A program made the position numbers and the translations under genes. From an uncultured Acidimicrobiales bacterium (GTDB lineage: Bacteria; Actinomycetota; Acidimicrobiia; Acidimicrobiales; Aldehydirespiratoraceae), in assembly GCA_938091985.1 (NCBI GenBank), contig CALKOE010000212.1:1-19637 (forward strand): a DNA stretch of 19,637 bases, given 5' to 3'. This document shows positions 15,781 to 19,637 of the stretch, in pieces. Within the stretch, counting starts at the first letter, position 1. The number at the start of each line of letters is the position of its first letter. Under the pieces are notes generated by a model. It saw only the letters and a program-made list of their open reading frames with translations, ran no database searches and had not been told where the DNA came from.

Positions 15781-16578
15781 ATGGCGAATGACACCGACGA
15801 CGAGATCCAAAAGCCGCTCCCGCAGCGGATGCAGGACTCCATGTCGCAACTCGGCGACGACATCGTCTCGAGCCAGGCGTGGAATTCCATCTTCCGCCCC
15901 GGATCGATCTTCCGGAAGGGCTACACCGACAGCCCTCGTAACCGCTCCTACGTGATCATGAACTCGGTGATGTACCACCTTCACCCGGTGAAGGTGAAGC
16001 GTCACGCGGTCAAGGTCAGCTACACCCTCTGTCTCGGCGGGTTGAGCTTCTTCCTCTTCATTCTTCTCACCGTCACCGGCATCTTCTTGATGTTCTTCTA
16101 CCGCCCGACAGCGGCGGCCGCGTGGGACGACATCTACACGCTGCAGACCTCAGTCACCTTCGGTCTGCTCGTACGCAACATGCACAGATGGGGTGCGCAC
16201 CTCATGGTGCTCACCGTGTTCCTCCACATGGCTCGCGTCTTCTACCACGGCGCCTACAAGCCGCCTCGTGAGTTCAACTGGGTCATTGGCGTGATCTTGT
16301 TGATGCTCACCCTTTTGCTCTCGTTCACCGGATACCTCCTGCCGTGGGATCAGCTCGCGCTCTGGGCGGTAACCGTGGGTACGAATATGATGGGGTACAC
16401 CCCCGTCTTTGGTGATCAGGTGAGATTCGTGCTGCTCGGCGGCGTCGAAATCGGCACTGACACTCTGCTTCGTTGGTATGTGTTGCATGTCCTCATGCTC
16501 CCGTTCGTGATCGTCATCTTCATGGCGATTCACTTCTGGCGGGTGCGCAAGGACGGCGGCATCTCGGGTCCGCTGTAG
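15781..16578 (+). CDS. Cytochrome b6-type subunit of a cytochrome bc/b6f-like complex
   Basis: The 265-residue membrane protein corresponds to the N-terminal, heme-carrying half of cytochrome b. Four transmembrane helices are visible. Heme ligand pairs are His135/His149 and His236/His251. The 14 residues between the helix-D histidines are typical of b6 rather than mitochondrial cytochrome b (13). Cys84 in YTLCLGG matches Cys35 of cytochrome b6, which binds the extra heme c_n covalently. The spacing Cys-His-His-His-His (51/14/87/15) equals that of chloroplast b6. A hydrophilic N-terminal extension of about 50 residues is additional. AGGAG lies 12 bases before the ATG. The frame is open further upstream inside the ferredoxin gene, which I reject as start. 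The quinol-oxidising half is encoded by the next gene. Confidence 0.94.
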   Translation: MANDTDDEIQKPLPQRMQDSMSQLGDDIVSSQAWNSIFRPGSIFRKGYTDSPRNRSYVIMNSVMYHLHPVKVKRHAVKVSYTLCLGGLSFFLFILLTVTGIFLMFFYRPTAAAAWDDIYTLQTSVTFGLLVRNMHRWGAHLMVLTVFLHMARVFYHGAYKPPREFNWVIGVILLMLTLLLSFTGYLLPWDQLALWAVTVGTNMMGYTPVFGDQVRFVLLGGVEIGTDTLLRWYVLHVLMLPFVIVIFMAIHFWRVRKDGGISGPL

Positions 16579-16593
16579 GCCGGGGGAAGAACG

Positions 16594-17364
16594 ATGACCG
16601 AAGTCCCAGAGCATCTCCGCAAGCGAGCCGAAGAGGCCAAAGCCAAGGCCGCTGCGGCCAAGGCTGAGTCCGCCGCGCCCGCCGCTGAACCGGAACTCAC
16701 TGCCGAACAGAAGGAAGCCGAGTCGAAGATTCCGGCGCACCTTCTCGAACGGTCCAAGGCTGCGAAGTCCAAGGCTGAGGGTGGCGACGCAGGCGGTGCG
16801 GTTGCCACCGCAGCTCCCGCGGCAGCGCCGGCCGCAGCTGCGGCTGCTCCGCTGGCCACCGGGCCTGGTGGCCACACCCAGCGACTGCTCACCGTCGTCA
16901 AGTCGGGATCGATCCAAGACGTCAAGGCGGTGCCGCAAGACAAGGTCCACGTCTGGCCCCACCTGCTCGTCATCGAGTTCGCTGCCGCCCTGCTCATCAC
17001 GGCGTTCACGCTGATCTTCTCGATCTTCGTCAACGCCCCGTTGCTCGAGCTCGCCAACTTCAACGAGACACCCAACCCGTCGAAGGCGCCCTGGTACTTC
17101 CTCGGTCTGCAGGAACTGCTCACCATGTTCCACCCGATGGTTGCCGGTGTGACCATTCCGGGCATGGGGCTCTTCGTGCTGATCCTGGCGCCCTATATCG
17201 ACAAGAACCCATCCAACAAGCCCGAAGACCGCAAGTTCGCGGTGTCGCTCATGACGATCCACCTCATGTTCTGGGCGGTACTCGTGATGATCGGTTCGTT
17301 CTTCCGTGGTCCTGGCTTCAACTTCGTCTTCCCGTGGGAAGCCGGATTGTTCTTCGAGCTGTGA
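16594..17364 (+). CDS. Cytochrome b C-terminal / subunit IV-like protein with VPEHL head
   Basis: The 256-residue protein is the second half of the split cytochrome b. Three membrane helices lie at about 124-148, 183-202 and 216-236, as in b6f subunit IV. The ef-loop reads NPSKAPWYFLGLQELL (161-176). At the position of the PEWY quinol-site motif it has APWY (165-168), so the usual glutamate is replaced by proline. A long cytoplasmic head (1-120) is rich in Ala, Lys and Glu. It contains VPEHLRKRAEEAKAK (4-18) and IPAHLLERSKAAKSK (46-60), two copies of a motif also found at the N-terminus of the divergent cytochrome c. GGGGGAAG precedes the ATG. The gene is 15 bases after cytochrome b. Confidence 0.9.
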   Translation: MTEVPEHLRKRAEEAKAKAAAAKAESAAPAAEPELTAEQKEAESKIPAHLLERSKAAKSKAEGGDAGGAVATAAPAAAPAAAAAAPLATGPGGHTQRLLTVVKSGSIQDVKAVPQDKVHVWPHLLVIEFAAALLITAFTLIFSIFVNAPLLELANFNETPNPSKAPWYFLGLQELLTMFHPMVAGVTIPGMGLFVLILAPYIDKNPSNKPEDRKFAVSLMTIHLMFWAVLVMIGSFFRGPGFNFVFPWEAGLFFEL

Positions 17365-17388
17365 TGGACGACCACTTCGCTGCGGCAA

Positions 17389-17428
17389 CTGGGGTTTCGC
17401 CCCAGGCCAAACTGGGACTCGTGCCCAG
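17389..17428 (+). promoter_or_regulatory. Tandem hairpins between subunit IV and Rieske genes
   Basis: CTGGGG-TTTCG-CCCCAG (17389-17405) is a perfect 6-bp hairpin. CTGGG (17412-17416) and CCCAG (17424-17428) form a second. The second stem touches the AGAGGAGG ribosome site of the Rieske gene. No T-run follows. The arms can also pair with each other in an alternative fold. Confidence 0.55.
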
Positions 17429-17440
17429 AGGAGGCAAATC
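17427..17440 (+). promoter_or_regulatory. Strong ribosome binding site fixing the Rieske start
   Basis: AGAGGAGG at 17427-17434 is the best Shine-Dalgarno match in the window, 6 bases before ATG 17441. It rules out the longer upstream frame as the real N-terminus. Confidence 0.85.
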
Positions 17441-18319
17441 ATGCTGGTAATTGGAATCATCGTCATCGCCGTCCTGGCCCTCGTGGCCCTGGCAGCGGGT
17501 ATGCGATCGCGTCAAACCGACCAAGCGGTCGGCATGCTTTCGCGCGAGACACAGCAACGCGACACCGCCACGTCCGCACTCGGCTCAGCCGAGGAGCTCA
17601 CCGGCAAGCAGGTCGAGAAGGCAGCAGTCGTCGAACGCAAGACTGCGTCGAAGGAACTGGTCCTCGCCGCAAAGGGCGCCCCGCCGGCGCCCTACGTGCC
17701 GCCGGACCCGGAGATGATCGGCGTCACTCGTCGTCAGTTCTTCAACCGTTCGATCGTCTTGATGTTCACGCTCGGGCTCTCGGGCTTCGGTGCTGCATGC
17801 ATCGCCTTCCTGTGGCCGCAGCTGGGCGGCGGCTTCGGCTCGGCCATCAAGGTCGGTCTGGTCAGCGATCTCCTCGGTGAGATCCGCAACAGCAACGGCT
17901 TCCTCTACAAGGCCGAGGGTCGTATGTGGCTCACCGAGTACCCCAACGGTGCGCTCGAGAAGGCCAGCTCGGTCTACTCGCCCAACGAACTCTCCGGCAT
18001 GCAGGCCGGCATCCAGCTCGGCCTCGACGGCGGCATCATCGCCCTCTACCAAAAGTGCCCGCACCTCGGCTGCCGTGTTCCCAGCTGTGACACTTCACAG
18101 TGGTTCGAGTGCCCGTGCCACGGTTCGCAATACAACCAGGTCGGCGAAAAGCGCGGCGGTCCTGCCCCGCGTGGCATGGATCGCTTCGCCATGACCGTCG
18201 GCTCGGATGGCTCCCTCACCGTCGACACCGGCACAATCATCCAGGGCCCTGCCATCGGCACCAACACCACCGGCCAAGAGGCCGAGGGGCCCAACTGCAT
18301 CGGTCAGTCCGACCACTAG
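17441..18319 (+). CDS. Rieske [2Fe-2S] iron-sulfur protein of the cytochrome complex
   Basis: The 292-residue protein should accept one electron from quinol and pass it to cytochrome c on the outer face of the membrane. It has an N-terminal helix (2-20), a charged cytoplasmic stretch with PPAPYVPPDPE, a twin-arginine-like motif TRRQFF (96-101) before a second helix (103-126), and the Rieske domain. Cluster ligands are Cys206 and His208 in CPHLGC, and Cys224 and His227 in CPCHGS. Cys211 and Cys226 form the usual disulfide. Cys216 is an extra cysteine in between. The extra N-terminal helix recalls actinobacterial QcrA, which has additional helices, although the rest of the operon is b6f-like. 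The gene follows subunit IV, whereas in many bacteria Rieske comes before cytochrome b. Confidence 0.95.
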   Translation: MLVIGIIVIAVLALVALAAGMRSRQTDQAVGMLSRETQQRDTATSALGSAEELTGKQVEKAAVVERKTASKELVLAAKGAPPAPYVPPDPEMIGVTRRQFFNRSIVLMFTLGLSGFGAACIAFLWPQLGGGFGSAIKVGLVSDLLGEIRNSNGFLYKAEGRMWLTEYPNGALEKASSVYSPNELSGMQAGIQLGLDGGIIALYQKCPHLGCRVPSCDTSQWFECPCHGSQYNQVGEKRGGPAPRGMDRFAMTVGSDGSLTVDTGTIIQGPAIGTNTTGQEAEGPNCIGQSDH

Positions 18320-18370
18320 TAACCTCCGTCCGTTCCCGTCCCGACAATCTCGAGAACCCACTCCACGCGC

Positions 18371-19637
18371 ATGCTGCTTGCCGCATCTACACAACGAACC
18401 ATCGGACTCGCCATTTTGGCGATCGTTTTCCTCGGTGGCATCGTCTACATCTTCTTCAACATCCGTTCGGCCAAGGCCGAAGTCGGGTCAGAGATCGAAC
18501 TTGCGGCCAACCGCAGTCCGGCTCTGCGCGACGAGGATCTCGAAGGCCGCCGCCTCGACCTAGCGTTGCTCGGCAACCTGGTCATGCTCACGATCATCGC
18601 GATCGCGCTGCCCTTCTATTGGCTCGGTGAGCCCGGTCGTGAGGAGGGGCGCAACGTCGACACCGCTCGCATCTTCACCAACCGCGGTGAAGAGATCTAT
18701 GTCGAAGGCGCGCAGTGTGTGAACTGCCACGGCTCGGCCGGCGCCGGTGGCTCGGTCACCACGTCGATCACCGATGACGACGGCGGGTTTGTCGCCCAAG
18801 TTGTCTGGAAGGCACCAGCGCTCAACACGCTGATGTCTCGCCACACCGAAGACGAAATCCTCTACACCCTCAACTTCGGGCGCAACGGCGTGATGCCGGC
18901 CTGGGGTGGCGGCGGCGGTGGCCCGCTCACCGATCAGCAGCTCGAAGAGGTCGTGTTCTACCTGCGGTCGATCCAGATCGACGAAGAGCGCATTCGCAGT
19001 GAAGTCGAGTCCGGTGTCATGCAGCGCGTCGAGGAATGGATCGTCGAGGATGCCGAGGCATGGCCCGACGAGTATCTCGTGGCCATCCGTGAGGCTGAGG
19101 CCGCGCAGCTCGCTGCGTTGCTCCTGGTAGAGGAAGCCGACCTCTCATGCAGCGACGACGATCTCTCCGCAGATGAGCTCGCGCTCTGTGATCCGCTGAG
19201 CGTCGCCAACGACGCCGCTGCTGCCGCTCGCTCAGATGGTGCCGACCAGCTCGATGCCGATGCCATCGCTTGGCTCGCCGAGGCGCAAGGTGTTGCCGAG
19301 ACAGCCCGAGAGATGGCGCTCGCCGCCGACGGTTCGTTGGACGACGAATCCAACGTCAATGCCGCAGGCGAAAATCTGCCCCTGCGTTGGGCTGCGCTCG
19401 AGCTGTTGACCGCCGAGGACTCCACGGTGCCAAACGTCGAGGAATACATCCGCTACGGCGAGTTCCTCTTCACCAACCCGGCAGCGCAGGGCACCTACAG
19501 CTGCGCCCGTTGCCACACCTTCGGCTTCAGCTACGACGCTGGGGAGCGTTTCACGCTCCGCGCCAATGGCACCACCGAATCGATACTTCCCGAGGGCTAC
19601 CAGCAGGGCGATGGCTTCTTCGGTGAACGACTCACCG
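18371..19637 (+). CDS. Membrane-anchored diheme cytochrome c, cut by the window end
   Basis: From ATG 18371 the frame stays open for 422 codons to the window edge. Two hydrophobic helices (about 11-30 and 65-85) anchor it. The first cytochrome c domain has CVNCH at 116-120 and a probable axial Met175 in VMPAW, followed by six glycines and the terminal helix LEEVVFYLRSI. A long acidic, alanine-rich helical insert (about 203-355) follows, containing Cys260 and Cys273. A second heme motif, CARCH at 378-382, begins another cytochrome domain that is incomplete here. The ribosome site is weak, 51 bases after the Rieske stop. It is likely the cytochrome c1/f equivalent of this complex. Heme motifs are certain, but the C-terminal part and further genes are not visible. 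Confidence 0.9.
   Translation, partial: MLLAASTQRTIGLAILAIVFLGGIVYIFFNIRSAKAEVGSEIELAANRSPALRDEDLEGRRLDLALLGNLVMLTIIAIALPFYWLGEPGREEGRNVDTARIFTNRGEEIYVEGAQCVNCHGSAGAGGSVTTSITDDDGGFVAQVVWKAPALNTLMSRHTEDEILYTLNFGRNGVMPAWGGGGGGPLTDQQLEEVVFYLRSIQIDEERIRSEVESGVMQRVEEWIVEDAEAWPDEYLVAIREAEAAQLAALLLVEEADLSCSDDDLSADELALCDPLSVANDAAAAARSDGADQLDADAIAWLAEAQGVAETAREMALAADGSLDDESNVNAAGENLPLRWAALELLTAEDSTVPNVEEYIRYGEFLFTNPAAQGTYSCARCHTFGFSYDAGERFTLRANGTTESILPEGYQQGDGFFGERLT

Noticed and set aside
17306..17440. Upstream extension of the Rieske frame into the subunit IV gene
   Set aside because: It would overlap subunit IV out of frame. ATG 17441 has the strongest ribosome site in the window and starts with a membrane helix.
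1..19637. tRNA, rRNA, CRISPR, insertion sequences, attachment sites
   Set aside because: None of the characteristic stems, repeats, transposase motifs or terminal inverted repeats was seen on reading both strands.

Overview
The window is GC-rich, densely coded DNA from what looks like an actinobacterium, probably of the class Acidimicrobiia. That placement is an inference. It rests on the rex-hemA-hemC-hemD order known from Streptomyces, frequent GTG starts, two start codons that look leaderless (TANNNT box 6 nt upstream), and C5-pathway tetrapyrrole genes. No rRNA, tRNA, CRISPR array, insertion sequence or phage gene was seen, and no gap without a gene exceeds about 235 bases.

Layout. 1-601 (-): secreted CAP-domain protein, cut by the window edge. 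682-2175 (+): acyl-CoA synthetase. 2176-2856 (-): DUF4328-type membrane protein. 2949-10360 (+): tetrapyrrole block of rex, hemA, hemC, hemD fused to a GNAT domain, a small unknown gene, a HAD phosphatase, hemB and hemL, several joined by 4-base stop/start overlaps. 10435-11196 (+): anchored YceI-like protein. 11200-12834 (-): pgi. 12987-13811 (+): secreted HELSH metallopeptidase. 13825-14652 (-): membrane-anchored monoheme cytochrome c. 14886-19637 (+): respiratory operon coding for a small three-helix membrane protein, a 2[4Fe-4S] ferredoxin, a b6-type cytochrome b, a subunit IV-like protein, a Rieske protein and a diheme cytochrome c that runs off the window.

How the genes fit together. 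The hem genes take glutamyl-tRNA to uroporphyrinogen III, and the cytochrome operon consumes heme. The redox sensor Rex could couple the two. A near-perfect Rex operator overlaps the predicted rex promoter, and a weaker Rex-like site lies just downstream of a -10-like box before the cytochrome operon.

The most interesting part is 13825-19637. It describes a split, b6f-like quinol:cytochrome c oxidoreductase, unlike the QcrCAB set with full-length cytochrome b usual in Actinobacteria. Its cytochrome b keeps the exact b6 spacing of heme ligands and of the cysteine that holds heme c_n. Subunit IV has APWY where PEWY is expected. A ferredoxin and an unrecognised membrane protein sit in the same operon. 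A 'VPEHL' helix motif occurs twice in subunit IV and once in the divergent cytochrome c. The second notable item is the HemD-GNAT fusion.
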